Assembly (NCBI GenBank): GCA_937919205.1
Contig: CALFOZ010000095.1
Location: 1-40,934 of the forward strand
From: an uncultured Planctomycetia bacterium
GTDB lineage: Bacteria > Planctomycetota > Phycisphaerae > Phycisphaerales > SM1A02
Direction of reading: 5' to 3'
DNA: 40,934 nt
In this document: positions 25,330-34,697 of the stretch, piece after piece
Layout: every line of letters starts with the position of its first letter
Position numbering within the stretch: the stretch's first letter is position 1
The notes under the pieces: model-generated
The model's database searches: none
Seen by the model: only the letters and a program-made list of their open reading frames with translations
Told to the model about the DNA's origin: nothing
Position numbers and translations under genes: made by a program

Positions 25330-25968
25330 TCACTTTTTCGATTTGTCAGGGAACGCTGCGATCTCGTCCACCAAACCATACGCCAAGGCTTCCGTGGCGT
25401 TGAAGAACTTGTCACGCTCACCATCTTTGGCGATTCGTTCCACAGGGTTACCGGTGTGACGCGCCAAAATTTCATTCAGCGCGCGCTTGTCCTTAATGAT
25501 TTGCTCCGCTTGAATTTGAATGTCGGATGTTTGACCACCAACTCCGCCTGAAGGTTGATGGATCATGACCTTGGCGTTGGGCAAAATGTGTCGTTTCTTG
25601 GCTTGACCAGCGGCCAGCAACAGCGCGCCGCCTGAGTATGCGCGCCCAATGCAATAGGTGGAAACTTCGCTGGAGATAAATTGCATGGTGTCGTAAATGG
25701 CCAGCGTTTCATCCACATCGCCGCCTGGAGTGTTGATGTAGAAGTTGATGTCTTGACCGCGCTTCTGACTGTCGAGATACAACATTTGCATCATGACGCG
25801 CGCGGCGCTGGATGGACCAATCTCGCCAATCAAGAAGACGACGCGATTTTCGAGCAGTAGCTCGTCAATAGTCATCTCGCGAGTTCGTTGGTAACTCGTG
25901 GAATTGGTGTTGGAACGAATGATCGAAGATAAAACTTCGTGCGGTAATTGAATCGATTGCGTCGACAT
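25330..25968 (-). CDS. clpP: ClpP paralogue with full catalytic triad
   Basis: A 212-residue ClpP subunit, first of the tandem pair. The triad is S112 (GRAYSGGALLL), H137 (VMIHQPSGG) and D186 (KDGERDKF). Two sites differ from the usual sequence: SGG replaces S-M-G after the nucleophile, and NTPGGDV replaces NSPGGSV. An N-terminal extension of ~30 residues rich in Ser/Thr/Asn precedes EMTIDELLLENRVV and may be a propeptide. The pair probably forms a mixed two-ring barrel with the downstream paralogue. No clpX or tig is adjacent. No Shine-Dalgarno is visible; the bases before the ATG read CCACCTCC. Confidence 0.92.
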   Translation of the reverse strand: MSTQSIQLPHEVLSSIIRSNTNSTSYQRTREMTIDELLLENRVVFLIGEIGPSSAARVMMQMLYLDSQKRGQDINFYINTPGGDVDETLAIYDTMQFISSEVSTYCIGRAYSGGALLLAAGQAKKRHILPNAKVMIHQPSGGVGGQTSDIQIQAEQIIKDKRALNEILARHTGNPVERIAKDGERDKFFNATEALAYGLVDEIAAFPDKSKK

Positions 25969-26028
25969 GGAGGTGGAATCATAGCGACGACACGGATCTT
26001 GTGACGCGTTGTTGGCGAACTTTTTATT

Positions 26029-27474
26029 TTACGATTTTAAGGGCGAAACGCCTTGAAATGGATAGATGGATGCAAGGCCCAATTGTTGAGTGAGCGCGTC
26101 AAGCGCGTCGCGGTTGCGTATAAGAAGTTGCGGATCGGCAAGATCTTCGGGCGTGAGTTGCTCGGGATACCAACGCTCAATCCACGCGCGCAATTGCGCC
26201 GCGCGAGCCGAGTTGAATACGCAACCTGTATGAATGCCCGCCAACATATTCGCGCTGGTTGCTTGGCCAGTAACTGGACTCGTTGCGTGACCAGTCGCGT
26301 TACCAGAAGTTGGCGCAAGCGGCACGCGCAAGCGCAAGCATGCGGGACCGCCGCCGTTGCGCATGCTTTCGCGCACATCCATATACAGGATGCGCGAAAT
26401 TGAATTGTGCGGATCTTGTTGAATGCGCAGGGCCACGGCGCTGGCACGCGCGTGATGTTGTACTTCGCTTGGGCACACCAATGTCATGAAGCCGTCGGGT
26501 GTTGTGACCAATTGCGAGTTGAACAAATATGTCGTGACCGCCTCGGCAATGGTGAGTTCATCGGGGCTGACAACAATGGGACAAAATGAATTTTCCACGC
26601 TCTGCGCAAGCGAGTGTATGACGCGGTCGTGATCAAGCCACGCATCTTGGTGATAGAGCAACGTGGATGCGTTGCCAACGGCTACAACATCGTTGTGAAA
26701 AACCCCCTGATCAATGGCGTCTGGATTTTGCTGAGCGAACACGCAACGCGCGGGATCCAGTTGCAATACCTCCGCCACGCGCCGGCTGGCTTGCAATGTT
26801 TGTCGCGCCGGATGAATCTTTGGCTGAAGCCGCGGATTCGCCGCGTCAATTCCGTACACAAAAAAATGCGTAGCGGGCTGGTTGGCATGCGCCGCGTCAA
26901 ATAAGCGCGTGTGATTTGCGGCGCCCTCGTCACCCATGTCGGCGTTGGCTGGAAGCGCGTGGTGAATTTCAAATCGCTCGCGGTCGGTGAACACCGCGTT
27001 CAACATGGCGCGCGTGCAGGGCGGCTCAATGGCGCGATGCGTCATGGACTTTAAATTGGCCACCACCACGTGCGTTCGTTGATCGCGCGTGTCTTGCGCG
27101 GGTGCCACGGTTGCGGCGTTGGCGCTCCACATGAAACTGGAACTGCAACACTGCGCAAGCAAATGCGGATTGTTGACGTGCGCTTGCGCAAGCACATCGG
27201 CGTCGGTGCCGGTGAAGCCATGTTCACGCAACGCCCATAGTGCTGGCCGTTCTTGCGGCGGTAAAAAACATTGCGTCACGCCCAACGCCGCAACGGCCTC
27301 CATTTTTGCAACGCCTTGCAACGCCGCGGCTTTTGGTTTTGAAACGCGACCCGCGTTGTTCTGGCTGGCCATATTTCCCGAGGCAAGGCCAGCGTAATTG
27401 TGGGTCATGCCAACCAAGCCATCAAAGTTGGCTTCTGTAGCGGCGTTGAAAGATTGCGAAGAGGAAACGTTCAC
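26029..27474 (-). CDS. astB: N-succinylarginine dihydrolase-like protein AstB
   Basis: A 481-residue member of the AstB family (guanidino-group-modifying superfamily). AstB hydrolyses N2-succinylarginine to succinylornithine, ammonia and CO2 in the arginine succinyltransferase pathway. The family start FDGLVGMTHNYAGLASGN is clear. Catalytic residues match: E183 (ANADMGDEGAANH), H260 (GVFHNDVVAVGN) and C379 (NGGGPACLRLRV). A short Thr/Gly/Ala-rich insertion (GNATGHATSPVTGQATS) follows the catalytic Cys. A GTG start at 27474 is chosen: the longer frame to 27771 runs back through holA and adds unrelated residues. No other ast genes are near. Divergent from holA. Confidence 0.88.
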   Translation of the reverse strand: MNVSSSQSFNAATEANFDGLVGMTHNYAGLASGNMASQNNAGRVSKPKAAALQGVAKMEAVAALGVTQCFLPPQERPALWALREHGFTGTDADVLAQAHVNNPHLLAQCCSSSFMWSANAATVAPAQDTRDQRTHVVVANLKSMTHRAIEPPCTRAMLNAVFTDRERFEIHHALPANADMGDEGAANHTRLFDAAHANQPATHFFVYGIDAANPRLQPKIHPARQTLQASRRVAEVLQLDPARCVFAQQNPDAIDQGVFHNDVVAVGNASTLLYHQDAWLDHDRVIHSLAQSVENSFCPIVVSPDELTIAEAVTTYLFNSQLVTTPDGFMTLVCPSEVQHHARASAVALRIQQDPHNSISRILYMDVRESMRNGGGPACLRLRVPLAPTSGNATGHATSPVTGQATSANMLAGIHTGCVFNSARAAQLRAWIERWYPEQLTPEDLADPQLLIRNRDALDALTQQLGLASIYPFQGVSPLKS

Positions 27475-27546
27475 GGGTAGAAGGTAAGCGATGACGCGTC
27501 GATTTTTCTCGCCGCTCGCGGCGTTCTTAAAGATACTCTTGCGCCA

Positions 27547-28572
27547 ATGGCCAAGCGCGAAACTTCCAACACCAGCCAAGTCAACGCCGACATGCGCGTT
27601 GTGGTTCTCACTGGAAAAGATTCGCTGTTGCGTTTGGAGCGCTCGCATGCTTTGGAGGCCGACTTGCAAAAGCAATTTGGTAGCGTGGATCGATTTGATT
27701 TTGATGGCGCCACCACTTCGCTGGCCACGGTGCTTGATGAGTTGCGCATGTTCGGCCTTCTGGCCACGCATAAATTAATCATCGTGGACAACGCGGAGGC
27801 GTTCATGGGTAGCGAGGATCGCCGCCGCGCCATGGAGCGCTACGCGGAAAATCCGCAGGCGGAGTCCACGCTTCTTATGCGTAGCGCGTCTGGTTGGCGC
27901 CCAGGAAATTTTGACAAAATGGTTTCCAAAGTTGGCGCCGTGTTGAAGTGCGATTCGCCAAGTGACGCGGAGGCGCGCGATTGGTGCGTTCAGCGCGCCA
28001 AACAAACCTACACGGCCACGCTTGAATCAAGCGCCGCTGATTTGCTGATAGAAAAAATTGGCTGTGACTTGGCGCGCCTTGACACGGAGTTGTGCAAACT
28101 TGCTTCCGCCGCGGCGCAGCCTGGTGATCCCAGCGTGGTCATCACGCGCAAACTTGTGCAGGAATTCACGGGGCTCAGCCGCGAGGAGCAAGCGTGGGAA
28201 ATTCAACAACCTGTTCTTGCGGGCGACGCCGCGGCAACATTGCAACTTCTTCACGAGTTGCTCACCGTAAGCCGCGTGCCCGAAGTGATGATCGGCTGGA
28301 GCCTAGTTGATCTGACGCGCAAAATTCACGACGCCAGCCGAATGTTGGCCAGCGGAAAAAATGAAGGCGATGTAGCCAAGGCGCTGAAGTTGTGGGGGCC
28401 AAGCGCGGGCAGTATTTCCCGCATCGCTCGCCGAGTGCACCCGCGGGTGGCCGCGAAAATGTTCGCCGCCGCGATCGCCACCGATCAATCCACAAAGAAT
28501 GGAACATCGCTTGATTCCGCCCGCACATTTGAAATGTTCGCGGTGCAGGTGGCGCGCCAAATCGCTGTTTGA
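27547..28572 (+). CDS. holA: DNA polymerase III delta subunit HolA
   Basis: The 341-residue AAA+-like clamp-loader subunit that opens the beta clamp. The sequence is divergent but the layout fits. VVVLTGKDSLLRLERSHALEA is at the N-terminus, FDFDGATTSLATVLDELRMFGLLATHKLIIVDNAE is the typical domain I signature, LLIEKIGCDLARLDTELCKL is domain II, and the helical collar follows. Consistent with delta, no Walker A motif is present. Divergent from astB with 72 bases between starts. Confidence 0.85.
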   Translation: MAKRETSNTSQVNADMRVVVLTGKDSLLRLERSHALEADLQKQFGSVDRFDFDGATTSLATVLDELRMFGLLATHKLIIVDNAEAFMGSEDRRRAMERYAENPQAESTLLMRSASGWRPGNFDKMVSKVGAVLKCDSPSDAEARDWCVQRAKQTYTATLESSAADLLIEKIGCDLARLDTELCKLASAAAQPGDPSVVITRKLVQEFTGLSREEQAWEIQQPVLAGDAAATLQLLHELLTVSRVPEVMIGWSLVDLTRKIHDASRMLASGKNEGDVAKALKLWGPSAGSISRIARRVHPRVAAKMFAAAIATDQSTKNGTSLDSARTFEMFAVQVARQIAV

Positions 28573-28630
28573 CCAACTCAAGGCGATCACAAAGTGAACT
28601 TGTTCGGCGCATATTGCGGCGGTTACAGCA

Positions 28631-28645
28631 CGGCGCATCGCGCCG
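28631..28645. other. GC-rich hairpin between holA and kup
   Basis: CGGCGC pairs with GCGCCG over a 3-base loop (28631-28645), 59 bases after the holA stop. There is no T-run, so it is a weak terminator candidate. Just before the kup start a second small element, ACCC-TTC-GGGT, competes with GGG-TTA-CCC, giving two exclusive foldings. Neither matches a riboswitch I recognise. Confidence 0.3.
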
Positions 28646-28745
28646 CATCTATTGTGATTCATAGGCATACTTGCGCTTGATTTGCGTAAAGAAGGAAACG
28701 TATCGCAATTCAATGTAGAATCGTTCACCCTTCGGGTTACCCGCA

Positions 28746-30707
28746 ATGCAGGACAACGCCGCACCAACTTCAGAATCGCACCACTCGCACTCCGCGATTC
28801 GATGGACTCCCAAGCAAACCGCCGCGCTTTCGTTGGCGGCCATTGGCATTGTCTTTGGCGACATTGGAACCAGTCCGCTGTATGCGCTGAAAGCCTGCAT
28901 CGAGCATCGCAGTCATTCCACTCCAATCGATGAGGGATTTATTTTGGGAATTCTGTCCATGATGACATGGGCGCTGTTGATCACCGTGAATCTGAAATAT
29001 TTGCTCATGATTCTGCGCGCCACAAATCATGGCGAGGGTGGAATATTTTCCTTGCTGTCACTTATTCCCAGATCTCTGAACAAAGGCCGCGGTCTTCGAA
29101 CACGCACGCTTGTGCTGCTGGCCATGTTGGGCGCGGGACTTTTATTTGGCGATGGCTTGATTACCCCAAGCATTTCGGTGCTCAGCGCGGTTGAGGGTTT
29201 GAAGGAGTTGCCCAACCCCCCAGCATGGATTGGTGTTGCGATTGTGCCAATCACCTTGGCCATTTTAACCGGCCTCTTCGCGGTACAGCAATTTGGCACC
29301 GGTAGCATTGGCAAATTCTTCGGCCCAATCATGATCGCGTGGTTCCTACTTCTGGCGGTGATGGGACTGCACCAAATTCAGACGAATCCGCAAATCATCA
29401 AGGCGCTGAATCCCATCTATGTTTGGTATTTCATTCAAAGCGATCCATTTCAAGCATTCACCGTGCTGGGTTCCGTGGTGCTGGTGGTCACGGGCGCGGA
29501 GGCGTTGTATGCCGATGTCGGCCACTTTGGAAAGTTTCCAATTCAACTTGCTTGGTACGCCATTGTGCTTCCATCGCTGTTGTTGAATTACTTCGGCCAA
29601 GGCGCGTATGTGTTGGAATTTATTCGCCAAGGCGCGCTGGATGAGGAATCGCTGCACGCGCTTCGACCATTCTTTGGCATGGCGCCTGACTGGGGCATTG
29701 TTCCGTTGGTCATCATCGCAACTATTGCCGCCATTATTGCCAGTCAAGCCATGATCAGTGGCGTGTTTAGCATTGCGCGGCAGGCGGTGCGGTTGGGATA
29801 TTTGCCGCGCTTGCGCGTGGTGCACACGAGTAGCGACACCGAAGGTCAAATTTATTTGCCCGCGATCAATTTAATCATGCTGATTGGTTGCGTGATGACG
29901 GTGATTCTTTTTCCAAGCAGTGAAAAACTAGGTAGCGCATACGGCATCGCGGTCACGGGTGACATGATCATCACCACGCTTTTGTTCAGCATCATGGCGC
30001 GACGTCGTTGGCGTTGGCACCGTTGGCAAGTTGTAGTGGTAGGCTCGTTCTTCTTGGTGATCGATGGCCTTTTCTTTGGAGCCAATTTGCTCAAAGCACT
30101 TACCGGAGGTTGGTTCACCCTCACCATCGCGCTGGGCGCAACATTGATCATGCTCACTTGGCAGCAGGGATCTTATTTGTTGGGCAAAAAATTCGCCGAG
30201 ACCGCCAGCAATATTCATGAGTTTCTTGCGGCTTTATGGGTGAAAGAAGTTCCCCGCGTGCCAGGTACCGCGGTGTTTCTCACCACCAACAACTCCACGC
30301 CATTCTCTCTGTCATCATTTGTGGAGCACAGCCATGTGTTGCATCAACAAGTGTTGTTGGTCAGCGTGACGTCTATCAATTTGCCAATCGCGCCACCGCA
30401 ACGGCAAATTCGTTTGACATGGATGCCCGACGGTTTCTACAAAGTGTCCGCGCAGTGCGGATTTATGGAGAGTCCCGACATTCCAAAATTATTGGAGAAG
30501 GCGCGCGAGCACGGCCTTGTATGGGATCCTGAAAGCACAACCTACTTCGCGCGGCGCGTGGTGGTGTTGACCACTGGTAATTCACCCATGGCGTTGTGGC
30601 GCAAGCGATTGTTCGCCTCTTTGTCCACCGTCGCAACAGATAGTGTTCGCACTTTTAATTTGCCGCCCAGCCGTGTGGTTGAGTTTGGCGTGCAAATGGA
30701 GTTGTAA
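28746..30707 (+). CDS. kup: Kup-family potassium uptake permease
   Basis: A 653-residue inner-membrane K+/H+ symporter-type protein. The signature GIVFGDIGTSPLYALKA occurs at residues ~32-50, followed by about twelve hydrophobic segments and a C-terminal cytoplasmic domain of ~150 residues. TNHGEGGIFSLLSLI and LLFGDGLITPSISVLSAVEG are characteristic. An in-frame stop lies just upstream and no other start is available, so ATG 28746 is firm. It has no Shine-Dalgarno. The ABC exporter follows after three bases, implying one transcript. Confidence 0.96.
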   Translation: MQDNAAPTSESHHSHSAIRWTPKQTAALSLAAIGIVFGDIGTSPLYALKACIEHRSHSTPIDEGFILGILSMMTWALLITVNLKYLLMILRATNHGEGGIFSLLSLIPRSLNKGRGLRTRTLVLLAMLGAGLLFGDGLITPSISVLSAVEGLKELPNPPAWIGVAIVPITLAILTGLFAVQQFGTGSIGKFFGPIMIAWFLLLAVMGLHQIQTNPQIIKALNPIYVWYFIQSDPFQAFTVLGSVVLVVTGAEALYADVGHFGKFPIQLAWYAIVLPSLLLNYFGQGAYVLEFIRQGALDEESLHALRPFFGMAPDWGIVPLVIIATIAAIIASQAMISGVFSIARQAVRLGYLPRLRVVHTSSDTEGQIYLPAINLIMLIGCVMTVILFPSSEKLGSAYGIAVTGDMIITTLLFSIMARRRWRWHRWQVVVVGSFFLVIDGLFFGANLLKALTGGWFTLTIALGATLIMLTWQQGSYLLGKKFAETASNIHEFLAALWVKEVPRVPGTAVFLTTNNSTPFSLSSFVEHSHVLHQQVLLVSVTSINLPIAPPQRQIRLTWMPDGFYKVSAQCGFMESPDIPKLLEKAREHGLVWDPESTTYFARRVVVLTTGNSPMALWRKRLFASLSTVATDSVRTFNLPPSRVVEFGVQMEL

Positions 30708-30710
30708 ACC

Positions 30711-31874
30711 GTGCGCCTGATCGCCTTAAAAATGTTGTTTGGTGACAGCGCAAAGTTCTACGGCATTTTGCTGGGGCTGACATTCGCCACCTTGCTGATT
30801 ACGCAACAAGCCGCCATTTTTGTGGGCTTAATGAGCAGAACGTACGCGTTGATAGAAGAAACTCCGCAAGCTGATTTGTGGGTGACTGATCCAACAATGC
30901 AATTTGTGGACGACACAAAGCCAATGCAGGTGACCGCGCTTGACCGCGTGCGCAGTGTCACTGGAATTGAGTGGGCCAGTCCGCTGTTTAAAGGTTTGCT
31001 TGTGGCCAAGTTGCCAAACGGTGGCCGGCAAATTTGCGATGTCATTGGCGTGGATGACGCAACACTGATTGGCGCGCCTGCCACCATGCTCCAAGGCAAG
31101 TTGGAGGACTTGCGCAAAACCGACGCGATTTTTATTGAGAGCCGCGGCGCGAACAAGCAACTTATGCAACCACTCACGGCGGACAAGAACGGACCAAAGC
31201 GTCCGATGCAAGTCGGTGATGAGTTGGAGTTGAACGAACGTCGCGCCATTATCGCCGGCATCGCTGAGACGCGTCCATCGTTTCAAAATGTTCCAATCAT
31301 TTATACAACCTACTTGCGCGCGGTTGGATTTGCGCCAGCCAATCGTCGCACGCTCAGTCTTATTCTTGTGAAGGCACTGCCAGGGCAGGACTTGCCTGAA
31401 TTGCAGAAGCGCATTCAGACACAGACTGGCTTGACCGCCTACACACCAGCCGAATTCAGCTGGAAAACACTTGATTATTGGATGACGCAAACGGGCATTC
31501 CAATTAATTTTGGCATGGCCATAGCGCTGGGTTTCTTGGTGGGCGTGGCCATCGCCGGGCAAATGTTTTACAACTTCACGCTGGACAATTTGCGTTACTT
31601 CGGCGCTATGAAAGCCATGGGCGCAACCAGTCGGCAACTTTTAAACATGGTCGCGGTGCAAGGTTTGGCCGCGGGCGTTCTTGGTTTGGGCTTAGGCCTG
31701 GGCGCCACGGCGCTCTTTGGCTTAATGATTCCGGGCGATCGCCTGGCGTTCAAATTAACTTGGCACTTGCCAATTATTTCAACCTTTGCGGTCATCGTGA
31801 TTGTGCTTGGCGCCAGCGGACTTTCCATGTGGAAAGTTATTCGCCTTGATCCCAAGGAAGTGTTCAACGGATGA
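30711..31874 (+). CDS. ABC exporter permease, DevC/FtsX-like
   Basis: A 387-residue membrane subunit with an N-terminal helix (YGILLGLTFATLLITQQA), a ~220-residue periplasmic domain (MacB-PCD-like), and a C-terminal FtsX-type bundle (MAIALGFLVGVAIAGQMFYNF, AVQGLAAGVLGLGLGLGAT, and a final helix). The DevC subfamily works with DevA (ATPase) and DevB (membrane fusion protein) to export lipids or other molecules through a TolC-like channel. The start is GTG 30711, with GGAG eight bases upstream. Overlaps the ATPase gene by ATGA. Confidence 0.87.
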   Translation: MRLIALKMLFGDSAKFYGILLGLTFATLLITQQAAIFVGLMSRTYALIEETPQADLWVTDPTMQFVDDTKPMQVTALDRVRSVTGIEWASPLFKGLLVAKLPNGGRQICDVIGVDDATLIGAPATMLQGKLEDLRKTDAIFIESRGANKQLMQPLTADKNGPKRPMQVGDELELNERRAIIAGIAETRPSFQNVPIIYTTYLRAVGFAPANRRTLSLILVKALPGQDLPELQKRIQTQTGLTAYTPAEFSWKTLDYWMTQTGIPINFGMAIALGFLVGVAIAGQMFYNFTLDNLRYFGAMKAMGATSRQLLNMVAVQGLAAGVLGLGLGLGATALFGLMIPGDRLAFKLTWHLPIISTFAVIVIVLGASGLSMWKVIRLDPKEVFNG

Positions 31875-32617
31875 GTGGCGAGCAAGCTATCTTTTGTCAA
31901 GGCATTGCCAAGACATACGGTGAGGGCGAGTCCGCGGTGAAGGCGTTGCGTGGAATAGATTTCACCGCAAACTTTGGCGAGATTGTGGCGTTGGTGGGTC
32001 CAAGCGGTTGCGGAAAGACAACGCTCATTTCTATCTTCGCGGCGATTTTGTCGCGCAGTAGTGGGGCGCTTCAACTTGCGGGCGTGGATCCAGACGCCAT
32101 GACCAATCAAGATCGAACCCTATTTCGTCGTGAAAAAGTTGGATTTATTTTTCAGCAGTTCAATTTGGTGCCGCAAATTAGCGTGGTGGAAAATGTGGCT
32201 ATTCCACTGTTTTTGCGTGGGGAAAACCGCTCCGAAGCACTTGACCGCGCTGAGAAATTATTGACGGAGGTGGGCCTTCATAATCGCGCGCATAGTCGGC
32301 CCTCCAAACTTTCCGGCGGCCAGCAACAACGCGTGGCCATAGCGCGAAGCCTTATTCATGAGCCAAGTATTTTAGTGTGCGACGAGCCCACAAGCGCGCT
32401 TGATGGCGCCACGGGTCAGCGCGTGATGGAATTGATTCGTGAGCAAGGCAGGCGACCCGATAGAATTGTTGTTCTTGTGACACACGATGAGCGCATTTAT
32501 CATTTCGCCGATCGCATTGCGCACATGGACGATGGATTGATCACGCGGATTGTGACGAGCGATGTTGAACTTGCCGCGCTAAAGATGGCGGCATTTGAAA
32601 AAGGAAAAATAAAATGA
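31871..32617 (+). CDS. ABC exporter ATPase, DevA/MacB-type
   Basis: The 248-residue ATPase has Walker A VGPSGCGKTTL, Q-loop FIFQQFNLVPQ, signature LSGGQQQRVAIARSL, Walker B ILVCDEPTSALD and switch His in VTHDERIYHF. It belongs to the LolD/MacB/DevA group that drives mechanotransmission or lipid export. It is flanked by the permease and by the membrane fusion protein gene, each overlapping by ATGA, so stoichiometric synthesis is likely. Confidence 0.94.
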   Translation: MSGEQAIFCQGIAKTYGEGESAVKALRGIDFTANFGEIVALVGPSGCGKTTLISIFAAILSRSSGALQLAGVDPDAMTNQDRTLFRREKVGFIFQQFNLVPQISVVENVAIPLFLRGENRSEALDRAEKLLTEVGLHNRAHSRPSKLSGGQQQRVAIARSLIHEPSILVCDEPTSALDGATGQRVMELIREQGRRPDRIVVLVTHDERIYHFADRIAHMDDGLITRIVTSDVELAALKMAAFEKGKIK

Positions 32618-33765
32618 AAATTAAATTGAAAATTCGCTTCATCATTCTGCCCATCATCTCCGTGCTTGGCATTGGCTTGGCGGTGTACTTGGTCTACAAG
32701 CAAAGTCGTCCAGCGCCCACCGCGCCGCCAAGCGGTCAGCCCACCAAGAGTCCTTTTTCAAATCGCGTGGCGGGCAGTGGGTTGGTTGAACCCGCCACGG
32801 AAATTATGAACATCGGTACCTCTATTTCTGGCACGGTGCAAAGCATTTCCGTGAAAGAGGGGCAATTGCTCAAGAAGGGCGACATTCTGTTCACGATTGA
32901 TCAGCGCGATACTATGGCTCAATTGGGCGCGGCCAAAGCAAAATTGGAGGTTGCCACTCGCAAGGTGGAGCAGTTGAAATCCATGCCGCGCGTGGAGGAT
33001 GTTGATCGCGCCAAAGCGATTGTCGCGCAGAGGCAATCGGCGCTGGACGACGCAACATTGCGCTTGCAACGCTTGAACGCCGTGGAGGATCAGTCAGCCA
33101 TCAGCGCCAACGAAAAGCCAACGCGCATGTTTGAAATGAATCTGACCACGGCGCGCTTGGCCGAAGCGCAATCTGAATTATCCAAGTTGATGAAGGGCAC
33201 GTATCCCGAGGACTTGGCCGTGGCCGTGGCGGAGGCCAAGGTTGCTGATGCGGATGTTGGCATGTTGCAAACCGATCTTGCGCAAAGCGAAGTGAAAGCG
33301 CCGATTGATGGAACCGTGTTGCGCGTGAACACGCGCGCGGGCGAATTCGCCGCGGCCGGCACTTTGCGCGAAGGTTTGGTGGTGATGGGTCAACTCACTC
33401 CACTGCATATTCGCGTGGATGTGGATGAGCTTGACGCGTGGCGCTTTGATCCCAAGGGCAAAGCCGTGGCGGTGCTACGCGGTGGAAAAATAGTTGAATT
33501 TCCCATTGAATATGTGCGCACTGTTCCTGTAGTTATTCCCAAACGCACGCTTACTGGCGAAAATTCAGAGCGCATTGACACACGCGTTATGGAAATGATC
33601 TATCGATTTCAGCAGGACAATCCCCAAGTGTTGCCCGGTCAATTGTTGGATGTTTATATTGACAGCGGTTCAATAGCGTCGCCTACAACCCAGCCTGCGC
33701 AAACGCTACAGCCAAGCAAGCCTGTCGAGACAGCGAAGCCTAGCGAGTCAACAAAACCTGTTTAA
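32614..33765 (+). CDS. HlyD/DevB-type membrane fusion protein of the ABC exporter
   Basis: The 383-residue periplasmic adaptor has an N-terminal anchor (FIILPIISVLGIGLAVYLV), a lipoyl-like half (ISGTVQSISVKEGQLLKKGDILFTI) and a helical hairpin (~95-210, heptad-rich LAEAQSELSKLM). The second lipoyl half is SEVKAPIDGTVLRVNTRAGE, and a beta domain follows. The C-terminus is a Pro/Thr/Lys-rich tail (TQPAQTLQPSKPVETAKPSE). It would link the inner-membrane permease to an outer-membrane TolC-like channel, which is not encoded nearby. Substrate unknown. Confidence 0.9.
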   Translation: MKIKLKIRFIILPIISVLGIGLAVYLVYKQSRPAPTAPPSGQPTKSPFSNRVAGSGLVEPATEIMNIGTSISGTVQSISVKEGQLLKKGDILFTIDQRDTMAQLGAAKAKLEVATRKVEQLKSMPRVEDVDRAKAIVAQRQSALDDATLRLQRLNAVEDQSAISANEKPTRMFEMNLTTARLAEAQSELSKLMKGTYPEDLAVAVAEAKVADADVGMLQTDLAQSEVKAPIDGTVLRVNTRAGEFAAAGTLREGLVVMGQLTPLHIRVDVDELDAWRFDPKGKAVAVLRGGKIVEFPIEYVRTVPVVIPKRTLTGENSERIDTRVMEMIYRFQQDNPQVLPGQLLDVYIDSGSIASPTTQPAQTLQPSKPVETAKPSESTKPV

Positions 33766-33786
33766 AGTTGGGTCGACGATGGAGTG

Positions 33787-34632
33787 TCAGCGCACAATCA
33801 GAACTGGCCGCGTGCTACGATGAACCAAGTCGGTCGCAACACTGCCGAGCAACAGTTTGCTCATGCCAGTCGCGGCGGTTTTTCCAACCACAATCACATC
33901 CGAATTGCGATCTTCAGCAACATCAAGTAGCACTTCAACGGCGGAACCTGGACATGTCAGTCCCTGCACACGCACGCCAGTGCTGGAAAGTTTTTTGGTG
34001 CGCTCGGATAAACCGGCGCGGGCAACGGCGTCACTTTCGCCAGCCTCCACAATTGGAACGGCTGGAACTTCCACGCCCACAAATGGTCCTGCCACTTGCG
34101 TGGAATGCATCAAGCTCACTTCGGCGTTCTCAAATGGCGCGGCAATACGCACGGCGAATTCCGCGGCTCGGTCGGCTTCTGGTGAAAAATCGGCGCCAAC
34201 CAGCAAGTTTTTGAAAGACACGGGGCGCACCGCGTCCGACGGATGCACGACCAATGTTGGTGTGGTGGCCAATTTCAATGTTGAATCAGCAACCGAACCC
34301 ATGAAGATTCGGCTGAGCATATTTTTGCCGCGGCTTCCAATGACCAACAAATCAGATCCAGACTCGCGCGCGCTCTTTGCCACCACTTCGGCCGTGGCGC
34401 CTTTAAGCAATTGAACTTGCGTGGAAATTCCACGCTCCATTTCGCAAGCGGCCAAACCGGCCAAGCACACTCGCACTTCATCCTCGCTCAAACCGTGGTC
34501 GTCCTTGGTGTACGCGTGCACCAACAACAGCGACGCTTTATGCGCCAGCGCCAACTCCGCCGCCCAACCAAGCGCCGTCGCGGCGGGTGGCGAGAAGTCT
34601 GTTCCAACAGTGATAAGGCGAAGTGGATTCAT
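33787..34632 (-). CDS. Universal stress protein with two tandem UspA domains
   Basis: The 281-residue cytoplasmic protein carries two UspA domains, starting at LRLITVGTDFSPPAAT and at FKNLLVGADFSPEADR. Both end in the ATP-binding G-x2-G-x9-G-S/T pattern: VIGSRGKNMLSRIFMGSVADS and VVGKTAATGMSKLLLGSVATD. Such tandem forms usually bind ATP and act in stress survival. ATG 34632 is chosen; GGAG lies 12 bases upstream. An in-frame ATG at 34650 would add six residues. Converges on the exporter operon. Confidence 0.92.
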   Translation of the reverse strand: MNPLRLITVGTDFSPPAATALGWAAELALAHKASLLLVHAYTKDDHGLSEDEVRVCLAGLAACEMERGISTQVQLLKGATAEVVAKSARESGSDLLVIGSRGKNMLSRIFMGSVADSTLKLATTPTLVVHPSDAVRPVSFKNLLVGADFSPEADRAAEFAVRIAAPFENAEVSLMHSTQVAGPFVGVEVPAVPIVEAGESDAVARAGLSERTKKLSSTGVRVQGLTCPGSAVEVLLDVAEDRNSDVIVVGKTAATGMSKLLLGSVATDLVHRSTRPVLIVR

Positions 34633-34697
34633 GATTGATGCGATCTCCATAAAGATAGTACGCCCAATTTGCGTCCTGTAGGAGTAGCATTTCACAC

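Noticed and set aside
27475..27771. Longer N-terminus for AstB
   Set aside because: The extra ~99 residues overlap the divergent holA gene and do not resemble AstB, whose conserved start follows GTG 27474.
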